Below, in pieces: positions 9,922 to 18,611 of a stretch of 64,000 nt of DNA (position 1 is the first letter of the stretch; the number at the start of each line of letters is the position of its first letter). The translations under genes and the position numbers were made by a program. The notes under the pieces were generated by a model. It did not search any database, was not told the origin of the DNA, and saw nothing but the letters and a program-made list of their open reading frames with translations. The stretch covers positions 744,001 through 808,000 of the forward strand of contig CAXXSX010000001.1 of the NCBI GenBank assembly GCA_963677165.2, in the 5' to 3' direction. Origin of the DNA: JAFGXT01 sp963677165 (GTDB taxonomy: Bacteria > Verrucomicrobiota > Lentisphaeria > Victivallales > SZUA-371).

Positions 9922-11861
9922 GTTCCGCTGAAAAGACAAAGTTTCATACGCTTGATTTATCAAATATTGCTGTCGGTACCAGTTTGACGATTGGTAGAAG
10001 TTCCGATTGTGATCTGGTAATTGATCATCCCGATGTATCGGCAAAGCACGTCAAGATCTCTCTCTCCTCAGAAGGTGTTTTCATTCGCGACCTGCAATCC
10101 CGTAAAGGAGCAGTGGTCAATAATCGTAAACTTCGTGGGATAACTCGTCTGAACCAGCTCGACAAACTAAAGATCGCCGGACAGACTTTTCTGATCCGGC
10201 TGCCGGAGCGGCTTTGCGCTTCCGGTTGCCGACTGAATTTGGAAAACATTTCCGCAAGGGTTGGACGTGGAGAAAAAGAAAAAACAATTTTGAACCGGGT
10301 GTCCTTGGAAGTTGCTCCGGGTGAATTTGTTGGTGTTGTGGGGCCTTCCGGCTGCGGAAAGTCCACTTTGATGAATATCGTATCCGGTTCTGCCCGGCCA
10401 AGTTCCGGGAGGGTACTGTTGAATCGGCAGGAAATGCCTTCAAAACTGCTTCGTGAGAAGATTGGCAGTTTGCCTCAGTCAGTGATTATCCATGATCGCC
10501 TGACTTGTGAGGAGATTCTGGATTATGCACGAAGGCTTCATCGGGGTACGGGAAATCCAGCTCCCGCGATTGCTCAAGCAGGGCTGCGGGGACGCGAAAA
10601 ACAGTTGATTAACACTCTTTCCGGTGGACAGCAAAAGCGTGCCGGTCTCAGTCAAGAATTGCTGTTTTCTCCTGAACTACTGTGTCTGGACGAGGTTACA
10701 AGTGGACTTGATCCGCTTAGTGAGCAGGAAATGATGGTATTGTTTAGAAATCTTTGTAATCAAGGCAAGACTATTCTCTGTATCACTCACTATCCGGAAC
10801 GGCTGGTATTGTGTGATAAACTTGTGGTGCTGCTGGACGGGAACCTGATATTTTTTGGTTCCCCGGTAGAGGCGTTAAAATATTTCAGCATAACCTCTCT
10901 GGATCAACTATATCCTCGTTTGGGAAGTCATGAATCAGTATATTGGCTCGATAAATTCAAAGCGATTCCGGTCCCTTCGAAAACAACAGAATCACAGTCA
11001 TCTGAGGACATTTTAGAAGTTTCCACTCGTCATAGCAGTATTAATCTTTTTGAACAGATGTTGCCGTTGATCGGCAGAAATGTCAGATTGTGGCTTCGTT
11101 CGCCTGGAGAGCTGATATTTCTGATGCTTCAGGGGATTTTTATTGGTTTGCTGATCGGTTTGTGTTTTGGCAAACAGGCTCTCCACCTGACTGATGGTGA
11201 ACTTTGCGGACGCAGCAGTCAGCTGGTTTTCGCTCTAATGCTGTCAGCCATCTGGACCGGAGCGACGTCATCGGTGCGGGAGATTGTGAAAGAACGAAAG
11301 ATTCTAATTCATGAAGGACGTAAGAAGCTCTCCGTATTGGCGTGTATTCTGGCGAAACTGCTTGTACTAGGGGCGATATCATGTTTAAGTACGCTTTTAG
11401 TGGAAGCTATTGTAATTTTATGGACTGGATTGAAAGTCGACATGTCCTCGTTGACCGTGACGCTTCTGGTTACTTCCCTGGTGTCTACCGCTTTGGGCTT
11501 GATGGTTTCGGGGTTGTGTTCTTCTCAGGAAAAAGCCCTTACTGCGTTGCCGATTCTTATCATCGGGTTGGTCATGTTTTCCGGTGGAATCTATGAGCTG
11601 AAAGGATTTAGTCTGAACGTTGCAGAAAAGTGTTCTTATTCCTACTGGGCGTTAAATGCGGCACGACACAGTATTCCGCCGAAAGTTCTTAATGCAAAAG
11701 TACCGGTTATTCCCAAAGAAGCCGGACGTCATATTCGTATGCAGCGGGTTCTGGATAAGCCCAGGAATCGTAACCGATCAATTTTTATCACTATCGTTTT
11801 TGGTGTGATTTTTCTTGCCGCTGCCGCCGGCGGACTCAAGTATACCGTCACAAAAGGCTGA
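9918..11861 (+). CDS. FHA domain-ABC transporter fusion (ABCG-like exporter half)
   Basis: Residues about 20-92 form an FHA phosphothreonine-binding domain (GRSSDCDLVI, SAKHV, VNN). An ABC ATPase follows with Walker A GPSGCGKST (142-150), signature LSGGQQKR and Walker B LLCLDEVTSGLD. The C-terminal half (from about 385) has six or so hydrophobic segments of the ABC2 membrane type, giving an ABCG-like order of ATPase then membrane domain. The gene begins inside the stop of the Ser/Thr kinase gene (ATGA overlap), so the two are co-translated. In Mycobacterium tuberculosis the analogous Rv1747 exporter is phosphorylated by neighbouring PknF and binds through FHA; the same control is inferred here. 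Substrate is unknown. About 120 nt separate it from the lactate operon. Confidence 0.92.
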   Translation: MSSAEKTKFHTLDLSNIAVGTSLTIGRSSDCDLVIDHPDVSAKHVKISLSSEGVFIRDLQSRKGAVVNNRKLRGITRLNQLDKLKIAGQTFLIRLPERLCASGCRLNLENISARVGRGEKEKTILNRVSLEVAPGEFVGVVGPSGCGKSTLMNIVSGSARPSSGRVLLNRQEMPSKLLREKIGSLPQSVIIHDRLTCEEILDYARRLHRGTGNPAPAIAQAGLRGREKQLINTLSGGQQKRAGLSQELLFSPELLCLDEVTSGLDPLSEQEMMVLFRNLCNQGKTILCITHYPERLVLCDKLVVLLDGNLIFFGSPVEALKYFSITSLDQLYPRLGSHESVYWLDKFKAIPVPSKTTESQSSEDILEVSTRHSSINLFEQMLPLIGRNVRLWLRSPGELIFLMLQGIFIGLLIGLCFGKQALHLTDGELCGRSSQLVFALMLSAIWTGATSSVREIVKERKILIHEGRKKLSVLACILAKLLVLGAISCLSTLLVEAIVILWTGLKVDMSSLTVTLLVTSLVSTALGLMVSGLCSSQEKALTALPILIIGLVMFSGGIYELKGFSLNVAEKCSYSYWALNAARHSIPPKVLNAKVPVIPKEAGRHIRMQRVLDKPRNRNRSIFITIVFGVIFLAAAAGGLKYTVTKG

Positions 11862-11908
11862 TGGTGAACTCCGTTATATCTGTTTCTTGATTAATTTAAT
11901 GTATGTTA

Positions 11909-11937
11909 TTGCATTTTGATTATTATTGTTTTATAGT
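11909..11937 (+). promoter_or_regulatory. Candidate promoter of the lactate operon
   Basis: TTGCAT (11909-11914) and TATAGT (11932-11937) have 17-nt spacing and lie about 45 nt before the larA ATG. The -10 hexamer directly abuts the palindrome at 11938-11954, the geometry expected for repression of this promoter. Confidence 0.5.
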
Positions 11938-11954
11938 AATTGGTAGCACCAATT
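11938..11954. promoter_or_regulatory. LldR/PdhR-type operator palindrome
   Basis: AATTGGT-AGC-ACCAATT is a perfect 7+7 palindrome with a 3-nt centre. It matches the TTGGTnnnACCAA core bound by FadR-subfamily GntR regulators PdhR and LldR in other bacteria. It covers the expected transcription start of the larA-etfBA-dehydrogenase operon. The matching regulator gene is not in this window. Confidence 0.65.
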
Positions 11955-11979
11955 TAAAGTATGTGGGAGAAAATAAGGT

Positions 11980-13275
11980 ATGGAAAAAACGGTGGGGTTT
12001 GATGTGCCGTTTTACCGGGGTCATATAAATGTAGAGATTCCCGAGAAAAATTTTGCAGGGGCGTATCACAGTAAAGTACAGGAGTATCATCCGGAGTTTT
12101 CCGAAGACGAGCTTGTCGAACAGGCATTGGATAATCCGGTCGGCAGCGAACCGTTGGAGGTTCTGTCGAAGGGAAAGCAACTGGTTGTTGTCATAACCAG
12201 TGACCATACCCGTCCGGTACCCAGTCGCGTGATCATGCCTCATATCCTGCGTCGTGTTCGTCAGGGAAATCCCGATGCCGATATAAAAATTTTGGTGGCA
12301 ACCGGTTTTCATCGTCCGTCCACCGAACAGGAACTTATTGACAAACTCGGATCGGAGATTGTGGCGAATGAAGAGATCGTCATGCACTTTTCTAAAAAAG
12401 ACGAGGATATGGTGGCGCTCGGAACGTTGCCGTCCGGAGGCGATTTACTGTTAAACAAACTGGCCGTTGAGGCAGATCTGCTGATTGCAGAAGGTTTTAT
12501 TGAACCTCATTTTTTTGCAGGTTTTTCAGGCGGCAGAAAAAGTGTTCTTCCCGGGGTTGCGTCAGCAACGACCGTGCTTGCCAATCACTGTTCCGAATTC
12601 ATTCAGAGTCCGTATGCTCGTACTGGTGTGCTTGATAACAATCCGCTGCATCGTGATATGGTGTTTGCGGCAGATCAGGCGAAACTGGCGTTTATTGTTA
12701 ATGTGGTGATTAACGCAGACAAAAAAATTATCCATGCTGTGACCGGGGCTCATGAGGTGGCGCACCGTAGCGGCTGTGCTTTTCTGTCCGGGCTTTGCCG
12801 GGTACCGTCTTCTGGTGCCGATATTGTTATAACATCTAATGGCGGAAGTCCGCTGGACCAGAACATTTATCAAGCGGTGAAAGGTATGACTGCCGCGGAA
12901 GCGTCCTGTTCTCAGGACGGGGTCATTATCATGGTCGCTGCCTGCGACGATGGTCACGGCGGTGAGTCGTTTTACCGTAATATGGCGGAAGCTTCAAGTC
13001 CGGCAGAAGTGCTGGCGAAGGTGGCGAAGATCCCGAGGAATAAAACGATTCCTGACCAGTGGGAGTTTCAGATTCTTGCCCGTATTCTTGACAAACATCG
13101 GGTCATTCTGGTAACCGATAAGTGCGATCCGGAAATGATCAAAGCGATGCATATCGACCATGCGTATACATTTGAAGAAGCGCTTAAGGCCGCTTTGACT
13201 GACAAGGGGAGCGACGCGAAAATCGCGGTGATTCCCGATGGAGTGTCGGTTATTGTGGAACAGTCTAATTCATAG
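11980..13275 (+). CDS. larA: LarA family lactate racemase (nickel-pincer enzyme)
   Basis: A 431-residue LarA/DUF2088 protein. SDHTRPVPSR, ATGFHRP, EPHFFAGFSGGRKSVLPG and NPLHRDM are conserved around the active site; the lysine in GGRKS corresponds to the residue that tethers the nickel-pincer cofactor in Lactobacillus LarA. The reaction would be interconversion of L- and D-lactate, or a related 2-hydroxy acid, in the cytoplasm. It leads an operon with etfB, etfA and a flavin lactate dehydrogenase, as LctF accompanies LctBCD in Acetobacterium woodii, which supports lactate as substrate. Cofactor genes larB, larC and larE are not in the window. A promoter and a palindromic operator lie just upstream. 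ATG follows GGGAGAAAATAAGG. Confidence 0.88.
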   Translation: MEKTVGFDVPFYRGHINVEIPEKNFAGAYHSKVQEYHPEFSEDELVEQALDNPVGSEPLEVLSKGKQLVVVITSDHTRPVPSRVIMPHILRRVRQGNPDADIKILVATGFHRPSTEQELIDKLGSEIVANEEIVMHFSKKDEDMVALGTLPSGGDLLLNKLAVEADLLIAEGFIEPHFFAGFSGGRKSVLPGVASATTVLANHCSEFIQSPYARTGVLDNNPLHRDMVFAADQAKLAFIVNVVINADKKIIHAVTGAHEVAHRSGCAFLSGLCRVPSSGADIVITSNGGSPLDQNIYQAVKGMTAAEASCSQDGVIIMVAACDDGHGGESFYRNMAEASSPAEVLAKVAKIPRNKTIPDQWEFQILARILDKHRVILVTDKCDPEMIKAMHIDHAYTFEEALKAALTDKGSDAKIAVIPDGVSVIVEQSNS

Positions 13276-13316
13276 ATTTATATCAATTTTCTAATAAAAT
13301 AGTGAGTGAGGAAAAA

Positions 13317-14105
13317 ATGAAAATAACCGTCTGTATAAAACAGGTGCCCGGGACTTCCGAAGTTGAAGTCGATGAAAAGACCGGGGTGTTGAAGCGTGAC
13401 GGCATTGATTCGAAGATGAATCCTTTTGACCTGTTTGCCCTTGAAACGGCAATGCGTTTGAAAGCCGAATCCAATGCTGAAGTTACGGCTGTGACAATGG
13501 GGCCGCCACAGGCCGAGGACATTATTCGTGAAGCCTATATGATGGGCGCGGATGGCGGAGTCATTCTCAGTGATCGCCGTTTTGCCGGTTCTGACGTTCT
13601 GGCTACATCTTATACGCTGTCGCAGGGGATTGCACGCGACGGTATGCCAGACCTGATTATCTGTGGAAAGCAGACCACCGATGGAGATACGGCCCAGGTG
13701 GGACCGGAAATTGCGGAATTCCTGAATATTCCGCATGTTGCGGATGTACTTCGTATTCTTGAACTAAATGAAGACGCGATTACGGTTGAGATGGATATGC
13801 CGGGGACTGTAGAGATTGTTGAAGTAAAACTTCCTGCGTTAATTACCGTTGCAAAGGATATCTATGAGCCGCGGCTGCCATCGTTTAAGCTAAAGCTTGC
13901 GACGGCCAACCGTGAAGTCGCCAAATTATCGCTGGATGATTTTACAGATCGCGACGCGATGAATTATGGTTTGAATGGATCTCCAACTCAGGTGATCAAA
14001 ATTTTTCCGCCGCCTACGAATGATGACCATGAAATGTGGCAGGGCTGTGGAGACGAACTTGCCGGTAAATTGTTTGACCAGCTGACTGAAAAGAAATTTC
14101 TGTAG
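13317..14105 (+). CDS. etfB: Electron transfer flavoprotein beta subunit of lactate dehydrogenase complex
   Basis: A 262-residue EtfB: KITVCIKQVPGT opening, FALETAMRLK, VTMGPPQAEDIIREA, and GKQTTDGDTAQVGP near 120. EtfB binds nucleotide cofactors and, in bifurcating complexes, FAD and NAD. The gene lies between larA and an etfA whose product carries a 4Fe-4S domain, matching LctB of the electron-bifurcating lactate dehydrogenase of A. woodii. ATG at 13317 follows GTGAGGAAAAA; an in-frame GTG at 13302 is less likely because it has no ribosome site. Bifurcation, rather than simple electron transfer, is inferred from context. Confidence 0.92.
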   Translation: MKITVCIKQVPGTSEVEVDEKTGVLKRDGIDSKMNPFDLFALETAMRLKAESNAEVTAVTMGPPQAEDIIREAYMMGADGGVILSDRRFAGSDVLATSYTLSQGIARDGMPDLIICGKQTTDGDTAQVGPEIAEFLNIPHVADVLRILELNEDAITVEMDMPGTVEIVEVKLPALITVAKDIYEPRLPSFKLKLATANREVAKLSLDDFTDRDAMNYGLNGSPTQVIKIFPPPTNDDHEMWQGCGDELAGKLFDQLTEKKFL

Positions 14106-14116
14106 GGGGAAGTATT

Positions 14117-15307
14117 ATGGCTGAAATTAAAATACATCAGGGAAAAATTACCGATCCGCAGGCGATTGTAGAAAGCTGTCCGTTTGGAGCGATTGAATAT
14201 GTCAATGGTTATTTGTCAATCAATTCCGCCTGCAAGATGTGTCGTGTATGTATAAAGAAAGACAAACAGGGAGTGCTGGAATACGTCGAAGATACTCGTC
14301 CACAGATTGATAAATCCGCCTGGCGCGGGATTGCCGTGTATGTGGACCATCTTGACGGTAAAATTTATCCCGTGACGTTTGAGCTTATTGGAAAGGCCGA
14401 AGAACTGGCGGCAAAGACCGGTCAGCCGGTTTACTGCATAATGATGGGCCACAATATTTCCGGAGTGGCGGAAGAACTGCTGCATTACGGTGTTGATGAA
14501 GTGTTTATCTATGATTATGAGGAATTGAAAGATTTTCGTATTGAACCATATACCGCGGTGTTCGAGGATTTCATCAATAGTGTAAAACCATCGTCGATTC
14601 TGGTAGGAGGTACTACGATTGGACGTTCCCTGGCTCCCCGGGTTGCGGCGCGTTTTCGTACCGGACTGACTGCCGACTGTACCGTGCTGGATATCCAGGA
14701 AAACACGAATCTGGACCAGATACGACCGGCGTTCGGCGGTAATATTATGGCGCATATCAATACGCCGAACCATCGTCCGCAGTTTGCGACCGTACGCTAC
14801 AAGATTTTTTCTGCGCCGGAGAAAAAAGACATTGCCGGAGGAAAGATTACAACTTGCAGTATCGATAACTCCAAGCTTGTTTCCGATATCAAAGTGCTTG
14901 AAATTAAACAGAAAGAAGCTGAGCAGAGCATAGAAGATGCCGAGGTGATCGTTGTTGCCGGACGTGGCGTAAAAAAGCAGGAAGACATGGAAATGATTTC
15001 CGAACTTGCCGGACTGCTGAATGCCCAGATGGCGGGAACACGTTCGTTGATTGAAACTGGTTGGCTTGATCCCAAACGCCAGATCGGTTTGAGCGGACGT
15101 ACCGTTAAACCACGTCTCATCATTACTTGTGGAGTATCCGGTGCTATTCAGTTTGTGGCTGGAATGAATGGTTCAGAGCATATTGTGGCAATTAATACCG
15201 ATTCGAACGCACCGATCTTTAAAAATGCCCATGTCGGCATTATCGGCGATATATATGAAGTTGTACCGGCGCTTATTGACCGGATAAAAACCGGAAAGGA
15301 GCTGTGA
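14117..15307 (+). CDS. etfA: Electron transfer flavoprotein alpha subunit with N-terminal ferredoxin domain
   Basis: A 396-residue EtfA. The first 60 residues are a ferredoxin-like domain with Cys21 (SCPFGAI), Cys39, Cys42 and Cys45 (CKMCRVC), enough for one 4Fe-4S cluster. The Etf alpha core follows, with the FAD-binding segment LSGRTVKPRLIITCGVSGAIQF and AINTDSNAPIF at about 330-370. The iron-sulfur extension is characteristic of LctC-type EtfA, which passes electrons toward ferredoxin. It starts 11 nt after etfB and ends 1 nt before the dehydrogenase gene. Together with those two genes it should form a lactate dehydrogenase/Etf complex that couples NAD reduction from lactate to ferredoxin oxidation. 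Confidence 0.93.
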   Translation: MAEIKIHQGKITDPQAIVESCPFGAIEYVNGYLSINSACKMCRVCIKKDKQGVLEYVEDTRPQIDKSAWRGIAVYVDHLDGKIYPVTFELIGKAEELAAKTGQPVYCIMMGHNISGVAEELLHYGVDEVFIYDYEELKDFRIEPYTAVFEDFINSVKPSSILVGGTTIGRSLAPRVAARFRTGLTADCTVLDIQENTNLDQIRPAFGGNIMAHINTPNHRPQFATVRYKIFSAPEKKDIAGGKITTCSIDNSKLVSDIKVLEIKQKEAEQSIEDAEVIVVAGRGVKKQEDMEMISELAGLLNAQMAGTRSLIETGWLDPKRQIGLSGRTVKPRLIITCGVSGAIQFVAGMNGSEHIVAINTDSNAPIFKNAHVGIIGDIYEVVPALIDRIKTGKEL

Positions 15308-15308
15308 G

Positions 15309-16706
15309 ATGAACTATAAAAAGATTACTACTGAAGATATTGATTTCCTGGTGTCTGTCTGCGGTTCCGATCGGGTTTATTTTGGCGACGCGATCAATGA
15401 AGATTACGCGCATGATGAACTTGGCGGTATTCACCGTATGCCGGAAGTCATGGTTGAGGCGTTGTCTACCGAAGAAGTTTCCGCAATAATGAAATATGCT
15501 TACGAGCAGAATATTCCGGTTACTCCACGCGGGCAGGGGACCGGCCTTGTCGGTGCCTCCGTTACGCTTCATGGCGGGATTATGCTGAACCTGTGCAAAA
15601 TGAATCGTTTCCTGGAACTTGACGAAGATAACCTGACTCTTACGCTTGAGCCGGGTGTACTGCTTATGGAAATATCCAAATACGTAGAGGAAAACGATTT
15701 GTTCTATCCGCCGGATCCGGGCGAAAAAAGCGCTACGATCGGTGGTAATATCAATACCAATGCTGGGGGGATGCGTGCGGTTAAATACGGTGTTACCCGT
15801 GACTATGTGCGCGGACTTGAAGTTGTTATGCCGGATGGAACCGTGATGGAGTTTGGCGGTAAGGTTGTAAAGAATAGTTCTGGTTACAGTTTGAAAGATA
15901 TGATAGTCGGTTCGGAAGGAACCCTCGGCATTGTTACAAAGGCTGTCCTGCGTCTGTTACCGTTGCCTCAGAAGGCAATCAGTTTACTGGTGCCATTTCC
16001 CGAGCTTGATATGGCGATTGAAACCGTGCCGAAGATTATTAAATCCAAGGCTATTCCGACTGCTGTAGAGTTTATGGAACGGGAAGTTATTCTGGCGGCG
16101 GAAGAGTTTCTGGGAAAGAAGTTCCCGGATAATTCCGCTGATGCCTATCTGCTGCTGACTTTCGACGGCAACAGCCGCGAGGAAATTGAAAAGGCCTACG
16201 ACCGGGTTGCTCATATTTGTCTTGATGCCGGTGCGCTTGATGTGTTTATTTCCAATACCCAGGAACGTAATGAAGCGATTTGGTCGGCTCGTGGCGCGTT
16301 CCTTGAGGCGATCAAGGCATCGACTACCGAAATGGACGAATGTGACGTGGTTGTGCCTCGTAAACATGTGGCCTCTTTTATCAAGTTTACACGAGAACTG
16401 CGTGAACGCTTTGATGTCCGTATTATGAGTTTCGGGCATGCCGGTGACGGTAACCTGCATATCTATGTTCTGCGTGACGAGCTGGGACAGGAAGAGTGGG
16501 AAAAGAAATTGCATGATGTCTTTGAAGTTATGTATGCCCGCGCCCGTGAGCTTGGTGGTAAAGTATCCGGTGAGCACGGTATCGGCTACGCCAAGAAGCC
16601 TTACCTGAACGAATCTCTGGGTGAATATGGAATAAACCTGTTAAAAAATATTAAGCTGGCCTTTGATCCGAAGAATATTTTAAATCCGGGCAAAGTCTGC
16701 GAATAA
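15309..16706 (+). CDS. lctD: FAD-dependent lactate dehydrogenase (GlcD/LctD type)
   Basis: A 465-residue flavoprotein of the GlcD family. The PCMH-type FAD domain includes PRGQGTGLVGASV, PDPGEKSATIGGNINTNAGG and VGSEGTLGIVTKAVLRL; the C-terminal substrate-side domain includes HAGDGNLH and SGEHGIGYAKKPYL, which carry metal and substrate ligands in this family. With etfB and etfA upstream and larA leading the operon, D-lactate is the likely substrate after racemisation. It begins 1 nt after the etfA stop, with GGAAAGGAG in the etfA tail as ribosome site. A hairpin terminator follows. No lactate permease is encoded here, unlike in A. woodii. Glycolate is an alternative substrate. Confidence 0.88.
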   Translation: MNYKKITTEDIDFLVSVCGSDRVYFGDAINEDYAHDELGGIHRMPEVMVEALSTEEVSAIMKYAYEQNIPVTPRGQGTGLVGASVTLHGGIMLNLCKMNRFLELDEDNLTLTLEPGVLLMEISKYVEENDLFYPPDPGEKSATIGGNINTNAGGMRAVKYGVTRDYVRGLEVVMPDGTVMEFGGKVVKNSSGYSLKDMIVGSEGTLGIVTKAVLRLLPLPQKAISLLVPFPELDMAIETVPKIIKSKAIPTAVEFMEREVILAAEEFLGKKFPDNSADAYLLLTFDGNSREEIEKAYDRVAHICLDAGALDVFISNTQERNEAIWSARGAFLEAIKASTTEMDECDVVVPRKHVASFIKFTRELRERFDVRIMSFGHAGDGNLHIYVLRDELGQEEWEKKLHDVFEVMYARARELGGKVSGEHGIGYAKKPYLNESLGEYGINLLKNIKLAFDPKNILNPGKVCE

Positions 16707-16726
16707 TACAATAGACACACTCTCTT

Positions 16727-16767
16727 GGGATTTATCCGGTTTATTCCGGATATTTCCCTCTTTTTTT
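16727..16767 (+). terminator. Intrinsic terminator of the lactate operon
   Basis: TATCCGG (16733-16739) pairs with CCGGATA (16746-16752), and the outer GGGA/TCCC arms extend the stem. Seven T residues follow at 16761-16767. Confidence 0.75.
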
Positions 16768-16771
16768 ACAA

Positions 16772-18403
16772 TCAGATTTTGCCGGCAGCTTCAGCTTGTT
16801 TGCGTTTTTTGCGCATTTTGTTCTCATACATGATCTGGTCGGCACTGTCTATAAATTTATCTACTGCGCTATGCTGGTACTGGTCATATTGTAGCGCTCC
16901 CCAGCTAAAGTCGATTTTGTAGCCTTTGCCGTTGGTCTGATTTTCGGTTTCCAGTTCATGATTTATGCGATGACAAATGGATGCAACACCATCAATGTCA
17001 CAATCCGGGCATATCATCATAAATTCATCGCCACCCATACGGCAGAGCATATCTTCCTTACGCATGCTTTTTAGCGTACGGTCCACAAAGGTACAGATCA
17101 TGTAGTCTCCTTCTTTGTGTCCATAGGTGTCATTAGCCGTTTTTAAGTTATCCAAATCAATGTAGCAGATCGCAAGCATGCTTTTATGACGTATTGCTCT
17201 TGCAACTTCTTTTTTCAGCAGTTCCTCCGCGGCTCTGCGATTCATACAGCCGGTCAGCGGGTCGGTAGAAGCCTGCATTTCAAACATTTTAACCAGGGCC
17301 ATGCGCTGTTCAGATTCTTCTTTCAATTTTCGATTTGTATGTTCCAGTTCCTGAGTCTTTTCAGTTATTTTATCATCCATATTCTCATAGAGTTCTTTAA
17401 GGCTGCCGGTCATTAAATTAAAATTCTCCGCGAGCTCTCCAATTTCATCCATTCCGGTAGCATCTGCCTTGGCCGAGAAATTTCCTTGTGCAACTGTATT
17501 TGCTGTACTGGTCAATTCGTGTATTGGTTTAATGATATAGTAATGCAGTATAAACGAAAAGAATAAAGTCAGCAGAATATAAATAATAGAAGCGGCTGCA
17601 CCAAAGTTCCTTAGAACATTAAGGCGATAAATCAGTTCATTGTCCGCTGACGCCTTCTGATTGCTGATGGTTTCATCAAGTCTGGCAAGAAGCAGTTCAT
17701 ATTGACCGAATGTACGTTCATTCAACTCAAATATCTTATTTAACTGGTTTATGTTACCTGCCAATGTCAAGGCTGTTTCTTTATATGAATTCAGCAGAAG
17801 CCTGATTTTTTCATTCTCAGTTTCTGTTGCAAATTTATCAATATAATTTATCCACTCAATGGTATGCTGTTTGCTGCGGTATTGAAATAAAGCCTGTTTG
17901 CTCTGATACATCAAAGGGCTGAATCTCAGCATTTCGCCTGGTGAATTTGACGTTTCAGCCAATTTCATGATTTTATGACGGATTTTACTTTCCTGGATAC
18001 AGCCTTCATTGAATAGCTTTTGCTCTTTGAGAATATCCTTTTTCTGGCTGATGACCTGATCTTCAAAATTTTTAATCTTATTGAATAATTTGTGTATCCT
18101 CGGTTTCTTGTTGAGAAAGTCTTTATGACTATTGTATTCTCTGTTGTGTTTTATCAGCCGATTAATTATATGGTTCGCTTTGCTCTGGTTATCTGTGAGC
18201 ATCAGGAGCTTTAATTTTTCTCTGTCCTGCATCAAGTGGCCCATAATATGATTGATTGAGCTGATTGACCCCAGGTCGTTTCTGGTTTTTTTGAACAATG
18301 AAGCAATAACCAGACTTATGATTATTATTAGAAGAAGGTTGAGTATGGAATACAATCCCACCTTGTATTTTAATTTCATAGATAAATAAATCCCCGACAG
18401 CAT
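16772..18403 (-). CDS. Membrane diguanylate cyclase with HAMP domain
   Basis: A 543-residue sensor. A transmembrane helix near 14-34 and another near 270-292 bracket a helical periplasmic domain of about 230 residues with no recognisable fold. A HAMP domain and coiled coil lead to a GGDEF domain with intact GGDEF at 457-461, so it should make cyclic di-GMP from GTP. RKED (448-451) lies exactly five residues before GGDEF, the RxxD inhibitory I-site, so product inhibition is expected. The first ATG (18403) has no clear ribosome site and an in-frame ATG at 18379 is possible. The gene converges on the lactate operon and stands alone. Confidence 0.93.
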   Translation of the reverse strand: MLSGIYLSMKLKYKVGLYSILNLLLIIIISLVIASLFKKTRNDLGSISSINHIMGHLMQDREKLKLLMLTDNQSKANHIINRLIKHNREYNSHKDFLNKKPRIHKLFNKIKNFEDQVISQKKDILKEQKLFNEGCIQESKIRHKIMKLAETSNSPGEMLRFSPLMYQSKQALFQYRSKQHTIEWINYIDKFATETENEKIRLLLNSYKETALTLAGNINQLNKIFELNERTFGQYELLLARLDETISNQKASADNELIYRLNVLRNFGAAASIIYILLTLFFSFILHYYIIKPIHELTSTANTVAQGNFSAKADATGMDEIGELAENFNLMTGSLKELYENMDDKITEKTQELEHTNRKLKEESEQRMALVKMFEMQASTDPLTGCMNRRAAEELLKKEVARAIRHKSMLAICYIDLDNLKTANDTYGHKEGDYMICTFVDRTLKSMRKEDMLCRMGGDEFMMICPDCDIDGVASICHRINHELETENQTNGKGYKIDFSWGALQYDQYQHSAVDKFIDSADQIMYENKMRKKRKQAEAAGKI

Positions 18404-18545
18404 ATCACGCTGTATTTTTCAGTTAATCGTCAATCCCCCCGCAATACTTATGTATTACGAATTGTTTGAATATATATATAAATCTCAATTCTAGCAAAAA
18501 AAAATAAAAAAAACAAATTATAATTACAAATTTTGTCTACAAATT

Positions 18546-18578
18546 AAAAAAAAACTCCTGCTTGTCAAGAGCAGGAGT
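18546..18578 (-). terminator. Intrinsic terminator downstream of aconitase
   Basis: ACTCCTGCT (18554-18562) and AGCAGGAGT (18570-18578) form a 9-bp stem with a 7-nt loop. On the minus strand it is followed by a T run (A run at 18546-18554), about 35 nt past the acn stop. The rest of 18404-18611 is AT-rich and holds no gene I can see. Confidence 0.8.
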
Positions 18579-18611
18579 AAAAAAATACATAATTGTAATG
18601 TATTAAGGCGC

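Noticed and set aside
18404..18545. Very AT-rich stretch as replication or attachment site
   Set aside because: No repeated boxes, no integrase or tRNA nearby; it is an ordinary intergenic region between two minus-strand genes.
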